Positions 45,081-53,765 of a stretch of 64,000 nt of DNA are shown here, in pieces (within the stretch, counting starts at the first letter, position 1; every line of letters starts with the position of its first letter). Both the position numbers and the translations under genes were made by a program. The DNA is from CAYLNL01 sp964385175 (lineage in GTDB: Bacteria > Bacteroidota > Bacteroidia > Flavobacteriales > Flavobacteriaceae): the NCBI GenBank assembly GCA_964385175.1, contig CAYLNL010000011.1, forward strand, positions 1-64,000. The letters run 5' to 3'. The notes beneath the pieces were generated by a model. That model had not been told where the DNA came from and did not search any database. It saw only the letters and a list, made by a program, of their open reading frames with translations.

Positions 45081-45737
45081 TTAATTTCTGCGTTGCGAAC
45101 CTAAATTTAAGGTATCGGAGTAGAATGTAGCTTCTCCTGTGGTTATGTCGTGCGTTCCGCCTACAATCCCGATTTGACCGCTCTCAATCATTTCTTTCAG
45201 GATGGGGCTGCGTTCCATAATTGATTTTATGGTTCTCTTTACATTAATGGTCGCCACATTCTCAACAAAAACGGAATTGTTAGAATTTCGGTTTGTTGTC
45301 GTGGTTGTTTCATCGTCAACCGCAGGTCTGATTTTACTGAGTAATGCCGTAAGATTGCCCATTTCTACATGGTCGCAGGCGCCTTTTACAGCCCCGCATT
45401 TGGTGTGTCCTAATACCACAATAATTTTTGAACCCGCCACCTTGCAGGCAAACTCCATACTGCCCAGGATGTCTTCATTGATGATGTTTCCGGCAATACG
45501 AACGCTGAAAATGTCTCCCAGCCCCTGGTCAAAAATCAATTCAGCAGAGGTTCGGCTGTCAATGCAGCTGAGAATTACCGCAAACGGATGTTGCCCGTCT
45601 GATGTTTCATTGGCTTGTTGTAAAAGGTTGCGATTTACTTTCAGGTTGTTTACAAATCTTTTGTTGCCTTCTTTTAATAGTTCTAATGCCATGGAGGGGG
45701 TAATGGCGGCCTGCATTTCTTTTGTTAAGGTTTTCAT
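45081..45737 (-). CDS. Beta-class carbonic anhydrase
   Basis: 218 residues. Zinc ligands are visible in ILSCIDSRTSAE (Cys, with its Asp/Arg dyad) and VLGHTKCGAVKGA (His and Cys). It interconverts CO2 and bicarbonate. It is the last gene of the SulP - DUF2490 - carbonic anhydrase operon, 11 bp after the DUF2490 stop. Neighbouring a SulP transporter suggests joint bicarbonate uptake and hydration, a pairing seen in other bacteria. No signal peptide. Confidence 0.93.
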   Translation of the reverse strand: MKTLTKEMQAAITPSMALELLKEGNKRFVNNLKVNRNLLQQANETSDGQHPFAVILSCIDSRTSAELIFDQGLGDIFSVRIAGNIINEDILGSMEFACKVAGSKIIVVLGHTKCGAVKGACDHVEMGNLTALLSKIRPAVDDETTTTTNRNSNNSVFVENVATINVKRTIKSIMERSPILKEMIESGQIGIVGGTHDITTGEATFYSDTLNLGSQRRN

Positions 45738-45748
45738 CTTTTATTTTT

Positions 45749-46447
45749 TTAATTGTTATGGAAGGGTATGTTGTTGAATAGTATAATTTGAAATTGAGAC
45801 TGGGTTTTGTTTTCCAGCATTTGGGCCATATAGCCCGTTTCTACCCGTAAATGCTTGTTGATGCAATAGCCAATGCCTCCGTACAAGCGGTTACGGTCAA
45901 ACACCGGCTTTTCGGCATTTAAAAAAATTTCATTGTAAGCAGACAGGTACAGTGCATTTTTTTCTAATGTTTTCTTATTTAAAGGTTTGTTTATGGATAG
46001 AAAATAACGGAAGCGTACCGTACAATCGTCACTAAAAAACCGTTCTTCTATGCGGTAACGGTGCTGGATATAAAAATTATGGATGTTTTGTTTTGTAAGG
46101 AACTGTTGATAGATCCGGTGCTCATTTCTTACATTTTTATCTTCTGTGTTGGTGTAGGTATGAGATTGAATAAACCCATAACCTACCAAAATATTGTCGT
46201 TGTTTTCGGAAAGGTTATAGCCAATGCCGGTTCTAAAGAGTAATTGATTAGTATCATCGATAAAATTGTAACTGCGGTATTGTAGCTCGTTATGCCAATT
46301 CCATTTCGCATTTATTTTTTGGTTACCAAGATAGATAAACCAGTTGCCTATGTCGCTTTTTTGTCCAAATAAATGGTTTGCCTGACCCATAAAAAGAATT
46401 GTAACAAGCAAATAGCGATGGGGCTTCCATGTTTTTATAGCGCTCAT
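45749..46447 (-). CDS. DUF2490 outer-membrane-like protein
   Basis: 232 residues from the ATG at 46447, which has a hydrophobic signal-like N-terminus (HRYLLVTILFMGQANHLFGQ) and lies 19 bp after the SulP stop. A longer frame to 46537 would overlap SulP. The mature part is DUF2490: W-x-N/H-E-x-Q-Y-R-x-Y and a series of alternating strands, probably a small outer-membrane beta-barrel. Function unknown. It may help a solute reach the SulP/carbonic anhydrase system. Confidence 0.82.
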   Translation of the reverse strand: MSAIKTWKPHRYLLVTILFMGQANHLFGQKSDIGNWFIYLGNQKINAKWNWHNELQYRSYNFIDDTNQLLFRTGIGYNLSENNDNILVGYGFIQSHTYTNTEDKNVRNEHRIYQQFLTKQNIHNFYIQHRYRIEERFFSDDCTVRFRYFLSINKPLNKKTLEKNALYLSAYNEIFLNAEKPVFDRNRLYGGIGYCINKHLRVETGYMAQMLENKTQSQFQIILFNNIPFHNN

Positions 46448-46466
46448 GTACCGGGTAGTCTTTTTG

Positions 46467-48020
46467 TTATAGGTATTTTGGTTCAATAAAATGTATTTTC
46501 TCCACTTCAATATTTTTTGTTTTTGCGTTAGTCTCATAATCTTTTATCAGTTCTAACACATCATGGGCAATAGATTTTGACTTAGAACAATCAATAATTA
46601 CTTTTGAGTTGGCGGGTATCGCATCCAATACCTTCATAACACCTGCTTTATTAAAGAAAGATACTTCTTGTGCCAATTCTATATGGTGAACCTGCCGACC
46701 ATTCTCGGTTGTTTCTACATCTTTTAAATGGTGTGAGTTGCGATAACTATGACGAAGTGTATAGAAGATACCAAAAAGTAATCCTACCGTAATGCCTTTT
46801 AATAAATCGGAAGCTAAAATAGCCACTACTGTCGCCATAAAAGGGATAAACTGTTCCCAGCCCAACTTATACATATTCTTGAAAAGCGATGGCTTTGCCA
46901 ATTTGTAACCTACCATTAAAAGAATAGCGGCTAAACTTGCCAGGGGTATTCTATTTAAAACACTGGCTATTGTGAGGGCACTCACTAATAAAAATATACC
47001 GTGAAGTATGGCGGATAGTTTGGTTTTACCGCCAAAATTTATATTTGCTGAGCTCCGAACAATAACCTGCGTAACAGGTAGTCCGCCAATTAGTCCTGAA
47101 ACTATATTCCCCAAGCCTTGTGCTTTCAGTTCCCTGTTGGTTGGTGTAATTCTTTTATCAGGGTCAAGTTTGTCCGTAGCTTCTACACATAGCAACGTTT
47201 CCAGGCTGGCGACAATGGCCATTACAATGGCAATTTTCCAAACTTCAAAATTTGCAAGTGCAGAAAAATCGGGGAAGGTAAATTGGCCGAAGAAATCTGA
47301 AATGGAACGTGGCACCGGTACGGAAACTACCTGGTTGACAGTTAAACGAAAATCAAGCAGCCCGCTTTTAAACAGGTTAAACATCAATATTCCAATGGCT
47401 ACAACCACCAGCGGGCCATTAACAATACTAAAAATTTTATGCTTTTTAACCAATACTTTATCCCAAAGAACCAGAATGGCTAAGGAAATGGCCCCGATAA
47501 GCGCTGCCCCCGGGGTTATAAACTCAAATGCCTTAATTAGTTCAGAGAAGGTGGTTTCTCCATCCGCCTGAAAAAACTGGTCATCGCCAAAAGCATCTTT
47601 ATCCCAGCCTAATGCGTGGGGAATTTGCTTTAATATAATTAGCAACCCAATGCCTGTAAGCATTCCTTTGATTACAGAAGATGGAAAAAAGTAGGCTACA
47701 AAGCCCGCTTTTGCAAATCCCAAAATCAATTGAAACACCCCGGCTAAAACCACAGCCGTTAAAAAGGCTGTCCACGAACCGCCCAGTGCTGCAATAGAGG
47801 TTAACACTATCACGGCTAAACCCGCGGCAGGCCCGCTGACCCCTAAGGGCGAACCGCTTGCTGTACCTACCACTATACCGCCTACGATACCTGCAATAAT
47901 ACCTGCAAATAAGGGCGCACCCGATGCCAATGCAATTCCAAGACATAATGGAACCGCAACAAAAAATACTACAATACTTGCCGGAAGGTCGTATTTAATG
48001 GTTTTAAAGGTTGATTTCAT
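46467..48020 (-). CDS. SulP-family anion transporter with STAS end
   Basis: 517 residues with about 11-12 membrane segments (start DLPASIVVFFVAVPLCLGIALASG). The SulP signature blocks are intact, and the last 85 residues resemble a STAS domain (VIIDCSKSKSIAHDVLELI). SulP proteins carry sulfate, bicarbonate or other anions. It is the first gene of an operon with DUF2490 and carbonic anhydrase, so bicarbonate is the most likely substrate. It is divergent from a TetR gene, with a palindrome between them. Confidence 0.92.
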   Translation of the reverse strand: MKSTFKTIKYDLPASIVVFFVAVPLCLGIALASGAPLFAGIIAGIVGGIVVGTASGSPLGVSGPAAGLAVIVLTSIAALGGSWTAFLTAVVLAGVFQLILGFAKAGFVAYFFPSSVIKGMLTGIGLLIILKQIPHALGWDKDAFGDDQFFQADGETTFSELIKAFEFITPGAALIGAISLAILVLWDKVLVKKHKIFSIVNGPLVVVAIGILMFNLFKSGLLDFRLTVNQVVSVPVPRSISDFFGQFTFPDFSALANFEVWKIAIVMAIVASLETLLCVEATDKLDPDKRITPTNRELKAQGLGNIVSGLIGGLPVTQVIVRSSANINFGGKTKLSAILHGIFLLVSALTIASVLNRIPLASLAAILLMVGYKLAKPSLFKNMYKLGWEQFIPFMATVVAILASDLLKGITVGLLFGIFYTLRHSYRNSHHLKDVETTENGRQVHHIELAQEVSFFNKAGVMKVLDAIPANSKVIIDCSKSKSIAHDVLELIKDYETNAKTKNIEVEKIHFIEPKYL

Positions 48021-48068
48021 TCTCGTGAAAATTTAAAATTCGGGGTAAAGATAGAAATATTATTTTAT

Positions 48069-48087
48069 ATGGTAGTATTACTATCAT
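48069..48087 (+). promoter_or_regulatory. 19-bp palindromic operator (TetR site)
   Basis: ATGGTAGTATTACTATCAT is a near-perfect palindrome (one mismatched pair around a central base), placed between the divergent SulP and TetR genes. A likely site for the TetR-family protein, which would repress both sides. Confidence 0.65.
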
Positions 48088-48112
48088 AAAAGAATGTGAA
48101 AATATTTTTTAG

Positions 48113-48120
48113 TACTTTTG
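48113..48120 (+). promoter_or_regulatory. -7 box for the tetR gene
   Basis: TACTTTTG matches TAnnTTTG about 35 bp before the TetR start. The palindrome at 48069-48087 covers the expected -33 area. Confidence 0.5.
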
Positions 48121-48154
48121 TAGCCTCTTTGTTCACAGGAAAAATTCAGGTACA

Positions 48155-48832
48155 ATGCAATTACAGATACAGATTAGAATAAACGAAGCATTGTTTCTTC
48201 GCGACCCTCAAAGCTCTGAATTGGGGAAAAAAATCCTGAAACATAGCATCCAGATGGTTTACAGCATTGGGTTTGAAGCGTTTACTTTTAAAAAATTGGC
48301 AGACGAAGTAGGAACTACGGAAGCCGGGGTTTACCGTTACTTTGAAAATAAGCATAAACTGCTGGTTTACTTAACAGCCTGGTATTGGGGCTGGCTTGAG
48401 TTCCAGATACTGTTTCATACCAACAACATCACAGACCCGGTTGTGAAGTTGAAAAAGGTAATTACGCTGCTTGCAAAAACGGTTGAAGACGATGAGCAAA
48501 CAAGTTTTATTAATGAGAGCCTGCTTCATAAAATTATTATTACCGAAGGCTCAAAGGCATATCTCACCAAACAGGTGAGCGAAGATAATAAGCAACAATT
48601 TTTTAAGCCCTATAAAGACCTTTGCGCTGCGGTAGGGACCATGATAACAGCATGTAGCCCAACATATAAGTACCCGAAATCGTTAGCCACTACCATAATA
48701 GAGATGGCGCATTTTCAAAATTTTTTTATGCATAACCTGCCTGCCTTAACCGATTTTGGAAAAAGCAAACAAGAAAAAGAGATAATTGCTTTTCTTACTA
48801 ACCTGGTTTTTTCCGCTATAAAGAAGGAGTAG
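48155..48832 (+). CDS. TetR/AcrR-family transcription regulator
   Basis: 225 residues. The N-terminal HTH (about 20-70) has FTFKKLADEVGTTEAGVYRYF, the core of TetR DNA-binding domains. The C-terminal ligand domain is variable. It is divergent from the SulP - DUF2490 - carbonic anhydrase operon and faces a 19-bp palindrome in the shared promoter region, so it probably regulates that operon and itself. Inducer unknown. Confidence 0.88.
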   Translation: MQLQIQIRINEALFLRDPQSSELGKKILKHSIQMVYSIGFEAFTFKKLADEVGTTEAGVYRYFENKHKLLVYLTAWYWGWLEFQILFHTNNITDPVVKLKKVITLLAKTVEDDEQTSFINESLLHKIIITEGSKAYLTKQVSEDNKQQFFKPYKDLCAAVGTMITACSPTYKYPKSLATTIIEMAHFQNFFMHNLPALTDFGKSKQEKEIIAFLTNLVFSAIKKE

Positions 48833-48924
48833 CGGGTATTTTTGAACCTCCGGCCCAAAGTTACACGGTCGCTATTTAGTTTCAGCTAATGTTTCGCCCG
48901 GGCTCATCCACCCTGCCTTGTACG

Positions 48925-49046
48925 GGCTCTCCCGCATGTGGGCACGCCATACGCGCGTGTATAGGGGCGCGAGCGTAACGCTTACGCCGGCGAGGGGAAA
49001 AACAACAAACAGGATGGTGTAAGGTCGGGAGACTTTGCGGAGCGGT
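48925..49046. repeat. GC-rich repeat R6
   Basis: Core (gggcacgccatacgcgcgtg..) followed by ggggaaaaacaacaaacaggatggtgtaaggtcgggagactttgcggagcgg. The last part is shared with R9 and R10 and has a hairpin-like cgggagactttgcgg. Separates the TetR and CBS genes. Confidence 0.65.
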
Positions 49047-49090
49047 TTTTAAAAAATGGCTAACAGGTAAAAATCGTTTATCAGAAAGTA

Positions 49091-49507
49091 TTAATATTGG
49101 TCTAACATATACTTAATGATATCTGTGGTGGTAACAATGCCTTTGAGTGCGTTTCCATCTACTACCGGCAATGCGTGAAAAGGCTCTTTTGCAAAAATCT
49201 CTGCTACCTCTTTAATGGCATCATCGGGGCTTACCGTTCTTGGATTAGAAGTCATCACCTGTGATATACTCAGCATATCTAACACAGCCTCATCGGCATT
49301 ATCCTGGTTTTCAAACAATCCGCCAAAAGTAAGTCGGTTCAGGTCTGTAGCGCTTATAATCCCTATAACCTTATTGCCTTTGGTTACTGGCATGTGCCTG
49401 ATTTTCTCGTTTTTAAAAGTTCTCATAACCTCTCTCAAGGAATCGCTCTCATTGGCCACACTCACATGGGCAGTCATAATTTTACTAACGGGCTCTCGTT
49501 TTTTCAT
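49091..49507 (-). CDS. Two-CBS-domain protein
   Basis: 138 residues, two CBS domains back to back. The first has V-A-N-E-S-D-S-L-R-E-V and H-M-P-V-T; the second SPDDAIKEVAEIFAKEPFHALPVVD and GIVTTTDI. CBS pairs bind adenine nucleotides and act as energy or signal sensors. No extra domain is present, so it must act through a partner. Length and order are normal for stand-alone pairs. Confidence 0.88.
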   Translation of the reverse strand: MKKREPVSKIMTAHVSVANESDSLREVMRTFKNEKIRHMPVTKGNKVIGIISATDLNRLTFGGLFENQDNADEAVLDMLSISQVMTSNPRTVSPDDAIKEVAEIFAKEPFHALPVVDGNALKGIVTTTDIIKYMLDQY

Positions 49508-49555
49508 AAATAATAATGTATTGTGTTTGTCGTGTCAAAGATAGCGTAATTGCGG

Positions 49556-50013
49556 TTATACAATGTTGTGTACAGTATTTTTTCTTTTCATTTTCTTAAG
49601 TCTATTATCTTCAAAATAAACTCTATACGTTTTTGTCTTTTCAGGTTGAATAAATTACTGAATTGTCACATCATAATTTCGGTCAGTGAATAGTCCGTAG
49701 TATATTCCAGTTAAGGACTCCTTGATGCTTAAATAACAAAAATTGTCTGAAATGATTAATAGTCGTTTTTCGTATTCCTCTTCCCAATAATGTGATTTTA
49801 AAAGAAAAAGAGCTTCGCAATCATGTTTTATGTATTGCTCGATATTCTCTTCTTCAGTCATATTTCTATGCCAATAAACCCATTCATTTTTTCCCGGGTT
49901 GTAATTTATATCTTGAAATTTGAAAATATCTATGGGCTTATTTTCTTCAATAAATAACTCGGTGTCTATTTCAAGGCAAATTCCTTTATGATTTTGCGAG
50001 TATTGAGCCTACC
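49556..50013 (-). pseudogene. DUF2971 gene remnant
   Basis: Reading from about 50013 on the minus strand gives YSQNHKGICLEID, then VYWHRNMTEEENIE, then SHYWEEEYEKRLLI, the middle and later blocks of DUF2971 proteins. The start of the gene is missing: upstream is repeat R7 with a stop codon. An in-frame TAA at 49655-49657 interrupts the rest, after which the same frame continues to 49556 with a plausible C-terminus (KTKTYRVYFEDNRL). A 68-aa open frame (49655-49861) is all that remains as an ORF. Confidence 0.65.
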
Positions 50014-50211
50014 TCCCCCCCTACCTCACGAATCCTTTCGGGTGGTATTTTGCTCCCTCGCTCCGCAAAGTCTCCCGGCTTTGCACCATACCATTCCTCC
50101 TCGCGGGCGGGCACTCATGCCCTCGCCCCGCGCGTGTACAGGCGCGTCCCCGCACGGGAGTGTTTTTTATTTTCGTTCTGAAGTTGGGAGATTTCGGGGA
50201 GCGGGATGTTA
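50014..50211 (+). repeat. GC-rich hairpin repeat R7 (orientation A)
   Basis: Full A-type copy: ccctacctcacgaatcctttcgggtgg..., hairpin cgcaaagtctcccggctttgc, core with gcgcgtgtacaggcgcg, and end gttgggagatttcggggagcggg. It cuts the DUF2971 remnant and is followed by leader L2. It is almost identical to R8, so the helicase cassette lies between direct repeats. Confidence 0.85.
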
Positions 50212-50213
50212 AA

Positions 50214-50252
50214 TAAAAGGTTTTTGGTATATTTACCATATCAACAAGTTGG
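50214..50252 (+). promoter_or_regulatory. 39-bp cassette leader L2
   Basis: 34/39 identical to 16515-16553, with TATATTTA in the -7 position. It ends at the GTTGGCG cassette start (50248-50254). Confidence 0.6.
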
Positions 50253-50274
50253 CGAAAATGCCTTAGGCACTATC

Positions 50275-50373
50275 CGCTAACAAGCAGATAAAGCAAATTG
50301 CGGCTAAAGGCTTTCCGTTGATTCGTAGAGCAAGTTCTACAACCAACTCGCCTTATCCGACTGTCCGTTATCG
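50275..50373 (+). other. attC-like site of an empty cassette C
   Basis: CGCTAAC (50275-50281) differs by one base from the reverse complement of cassette start GTTGGCG; the site ends with GTTATCG (50367-50373). Weak arms GATAAAG (50287-50293) and CTTATC (50352-50357) pair. No ORF fits between 50248 and 50367. Confidence 0.5.
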
Positions 50374-50411
50374 GATATTCTATGACAGACCCTACAACAA
50401 TTAAATGACAC

Positions 50412-53400
50412 TTGGAAACGATAGGACAACAAAATATAATTCAGGAGTTACGACAACTCAACGACAACCTAACACTTTGGTTAGCGGAGAGCAGTGACGG
50501 GCAGACATTTGAGGTTCTTACAATCAAACCAAACAGCGACTACCAACCATTACTTGGCAGACTTCTCAATCGTGAAATTTTACCATTAGCCAACAAAGAC
50601 ATTGAAGGCATACAAAAAATAATCCGTGCAAACTTTGACACGACAAATAAAGTTCGCTACATCGTTTACGAACATCTAGACAACTTTCAGCCAATTTATA
50701 AGCCGACAATAAAAGCACTAAAATCTTTACTGACAGGACTTGACTTGTTGAAAAAGCAAAACCGCTTCGGCTTTGTAATTTCAGACGAAACAATAATGAC
50801 AAACGGAAGCAAAGCTTCGCTACGCTTCGTTGGTCTTTATGACTTGTTCCAACAGCAAAATCTAATCAATCAAAAGTTTCTTGCACCCGAACTGACAGAA
50901 AACGCAAGACCAAGTTTTCAGTCAGACATCTATTCTGTTTTTTCAGTTTTTAAAGACATTCTTGCAACGAACAACGATGAAACTTTGAAAGCGATTTTTG
51001 AAAAATCGCTTTCAGAAAAACGGACAAGCCGTTTTGCTAAGTATTCTGAAATTATTGAGGAACTTGAAAAAGTTAAAGTTTCAGCAAATTCAATTCATAA
51101 TAGCGGACAACTTGCAATTAAGGTTGTAGTCAAGCAAGAGGATAATGAAAAGTTTCAGCCGACATTAAACGAAATGAACAATACTTGTTCGTTTTTGCTT
51201 GACCGAAAACTTTCTGAGGGCAAAGGACAAATTACAGGACAATTTTCTACAAAGAATTTTAGCGGAAGATTTTTTGCAGACAGTGAAGGACATATTTTCA
51301 TACCTGTTCAACACATTCAAAATAGACCGCTTCAAAAAGTAATTCAACAAGGTTTCGCAAGTGAATACGGTTTTGATTTCAGACCAACCAAATACTTTGA
51401 TTGCTTTCGCTATTTTTATGACAAATGGGAGTTACTAAACACGATTTCAGAACTAAACCATACAAAACAAGACTTGCTAAAGAAGTGGCAAACACTTCCC
51501 GACCAAGAAAGAGAATACATTGAAGAAAACGCTTTCAAAGCAGCTTATACTGAACGAGAGGAAAGCAAAAATAACCCTTCAAATGTTCGCTTTAAACTTA
51601 CAGACCAATTTAGAAATTGGGACAAACTAAAAGAGCTAAAAAGAAATCAAATAAACCTTTCAATTGATGATAAAATCATTGGCAAAATTCAGGACTACAA
51701 CCCAACGGACTGTTTTCTGATTATAAAAGATGCAAAAGCTACAGTTGATGAAATTCCCGAAAATGGCGAATTGCTTCAAGATGTGAGGATGGAAACAAGT
51801 CAATTCAAAAAGCAAGTTGAAGCGTGTAAAAAGTTTGAAAACAAAGACGTTGTTAATCCTGAATTGTGTGCAATACTTGCAACGCCTGAAAGAATACCAA
51901 CGCCCAACAGAGTTGATATTGATTACAACTATTTCAAGGACGAAGTAATTAACCCAAATCTTAAAACGGACGACACACAAAGAGAGGCTGTCCTTGAAGC
52001 ATTGCATTACAAACCTGTTTATCTAATTCAAGGACCGCCCGGAACGGGCAAAACAACGGTTATCGTTGAACTCATTCAGCAAATCATTAAGCAAAACAGT
52101 AACGCTAAAATTTTAGTTACTTCTCAATCAAACTTAGCCGTTGATAATGTTTTGGAACGTTTGCCCGAAAACATTTTGTTTATGCGTTTGGCAACAGACG
52201 AGGACAGAATTAGCAACGAAATCAAAGAACACTCTTTTCAAAGTAAGCTAAAATATTGGGTAAATGATACGCAAGAAAAGTCAACCGAATTTTTTAGCGA
52301 ACATTATCAAGACAAATTAAAAGATAAGGCGTTACTTAGTTTTTATAACTTCTATTCAAACATAAACACCAACAGCCAAACGGCTTTTGCTGATTTTTCA
52401 AGACTTTTGCGATTGCAAAACCAATATGTAAAAGGACTTTTTGAAAAAGCGAACAACATAAAAGAAGTTGATAAAGTTTTTAATGAGAAGTTAGGAAAAG
52501 AATTTCAGCAACTCAAAAAAATACAAAAAGATTGGTTTGCTTTTCTTTCAAACGCAGATACAGACGAGGGCGAAGTAAAAAAATCAATGCTTAATGACGG
52601 AAGCACAGAAATTGATTTGCGAACAGCATTTGTAAAATCTGTAAATGTGATTGGTGCAACTTGTATTCATATAGCAAGTAGTCAATACAGCAAAATCAAT
52701 TTCCGTTTTGATTATGTGATAATGGACGAAAGCAGTAAAGCATCGCCAGCCGAAAATCTTGTTCCAATAAATATGGGACACAACATTATTTTGATTGGCG
52801 ACCACAAGCAACTTCCGCCTGTAATTACAAGAGAGGAAGCAGTTAAACAAAAAGTAAAAGAGAAGTTAGAGGACAACGGACTTGATATTGAAAAGGAGTT
52901 TGGCGAAAGTTTGTTTGAAAAACTAATTGTTGCGTTTGATGAAAATCCAAGTTTGCAGAGCTATATCCGAATGTTGGACATTCAATATCGTATGCCCAGA
53001 CAAATTGGAAATCTCATTTCAAAATTTTTCTATGACGGAAAATTGAAAAATCCAGACACATTAATACTTCCAAACTTTGACAAAGACAAGTTTCACGGTT
53101 TGAAACTTAAAAAGGAAATAGCAACAATTTATGACACAACAACAGAAACGGAAATTGAAGTCCCTAATTCTGTAATTTTCGTAAGCACTTCAAACCAACC
53201 AAATCCAAACGACAACAACAACAAGTTTGACAGACGAAACGAGTGCAACAAAAATGTTATCAGAGAAATATTGAAACAGCTTAATCAACTTTATCCCGAC
53301 AATCTGAAAAGAGAAAAACCGCTTACAATTGGAATAATTGCGGGTTATCGTGGACAAGTAAAAATGCTAACAGAAAACATTGATTTGTTTCAATACAAAA

Positions 53401-53765
53401 ACTTTGTTTTGAAAACCAAAGAGAAAGGCGAGGACGGAAACGAAACAGAAAAAACAGAGCCTTTAATTGAAATCAACACGGTTGATAAATTTCAAGGTGC
53501 AGAAAGGGACATCATAATTTATGACATTGTAAAGAGTGATAAAGGTGCAGGAAATATTGGTTTTCTTGACGACTACCGAAGAATTAACGTTGCATTTTCA
53601 AGAGTAAAACGATTATTGATTGTTGTTGGCGACAGCGAATATATTTTGAAACGAGCAACGCTAAATCCAAACGGCAAATTCAAAGAATTTAAACTAAAAG
53701 ACATTGTTGCTGAACTTGACAAGCAAGGTGTAATTGTTCACAGCTTAAACGAAATGATACAATGA
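50412..53765 (+). CDS. Pseudokinase-like/SF1 helicase fusion, putative defence protein
   Basis: 1117 residues, start TTG at 50412 (a stop codon lies two codons upstream, no ATG in frame before about residue 130). Residues 1-230 look like a degraded protein kinase: FLAPELTENARPSFQSDIYSVF resembles the APE and DxxxF C-lobe region, but no clear catalytic loop. From about 530 an SF1 (Upf1-like) helicase follows: Walker A GPPGTGKTTVI at about residue 540, DES motif in VIMDESSKASP near 770, GDHKQLPPV, QYRMPRQIG, DKFQGAERDIIIYD near 1025 and NVAFSRVKRLLIVVGD. All helicase motifs are intact. It overlaps the next gene by 4 nt. Anti-phage defence is inferred, not shown. Confidence 0.88.
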   Translation: METIGQQNIIQELRQLNDNLTLWLAESSDGQTFEVLTIKPNSDYQPLLGRLLNREILPLANKDIEGIQKIIRANFDTTNKVRYIVYEHLDNFQPIYKPTIKALKSLLTGLDLLKKQNRFGFVISDETIMTNGSKASLRFVGLYDLFQQQNLINQKFLAPELTENARPSFQSDIYSVFSVFKDILATNNDETLKAIFEKSLSEKRTSRFAKYSEIIEELEKVKVSANSIHNSGQLAIKVVVKQEDNEKFQPTLNEMNNTCSFLLDRKLSEGKGQITGQFSTKNFSGRFFADSEGHIFIPVQHIQNRPLQKVIQQGFASEYGFDFRPTKYFDCFRYFYDKWELLNTISELNHTKQDLLKKWQTLPDQEREYIEENAFKAAYTEREESKNNPSNVRFKLTDQFRNWDKLKELKRNQINLSIDDKIIGKIQDYNPTDCFLIIKDAKATVDEIPENGELLQDVRMETSQFKKQVEACKKFENKDVVNPELCAILATPERIPTPNRVDIDYNYFKDEVINPNLKTDDTQREAVLEALHYKPVYLIQGPPGTGKTTVIVELIQQIIKQNSNAKILVTSQSNLAVDNVLERLPENILFMRLATDEDRISNEIKEHSFQSKLKYWVNDTQEKSTEFFSEHYQDKLKDKALLSFYNFYSNINTNSQTAFADFSRLLRLQNQYVKGLFEKANNIKEVDKVFNEKLGKEFQQLKKIQKDWFAFLSNADTDEGEVKKSMLNDGSTEIDLRTAFVKSVNVIGATCIHIASSQYSKINFRFDYVIMDESSKASPAENLVPINMGHNIILIGDHKQLPPVITREEAVKQKVKEKLEDNGLDIEKEFGESLFEKLIVAFDENPSLQSYIRMLDIQYRMPRQIGNLISKFFYDGKLKNPDTLILPNFDKDKFHGLKLKKEIATIYDTTTETEIEVPNSVIFVSTSNQPNPNDNNNKFDRRNECNKNVIREILKQLNQLYPDNLKREKPLTIGIIAGYRGQVKMLTENIDLFQYKNFVLKTKEKGEDGNETEKTEPLIEINTVDKFQGAERDIIIYDIVKSDKGAGNIGFLDDYRRINVAFSRVKRLLIVVGDSEYILKRATLNPNGKFKEFKLKDIVAELDKQGVIVHSLNEMIQ

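Noticed and set aside
50412..51100. An active protein kinase domain at the helicase N-terminus.
   Set aside because: No VAIK-like lysine, HRD or DFG motif could be found; only the C-lobe-like APE region is seen, so pseudokinase-like is the most that can be said.
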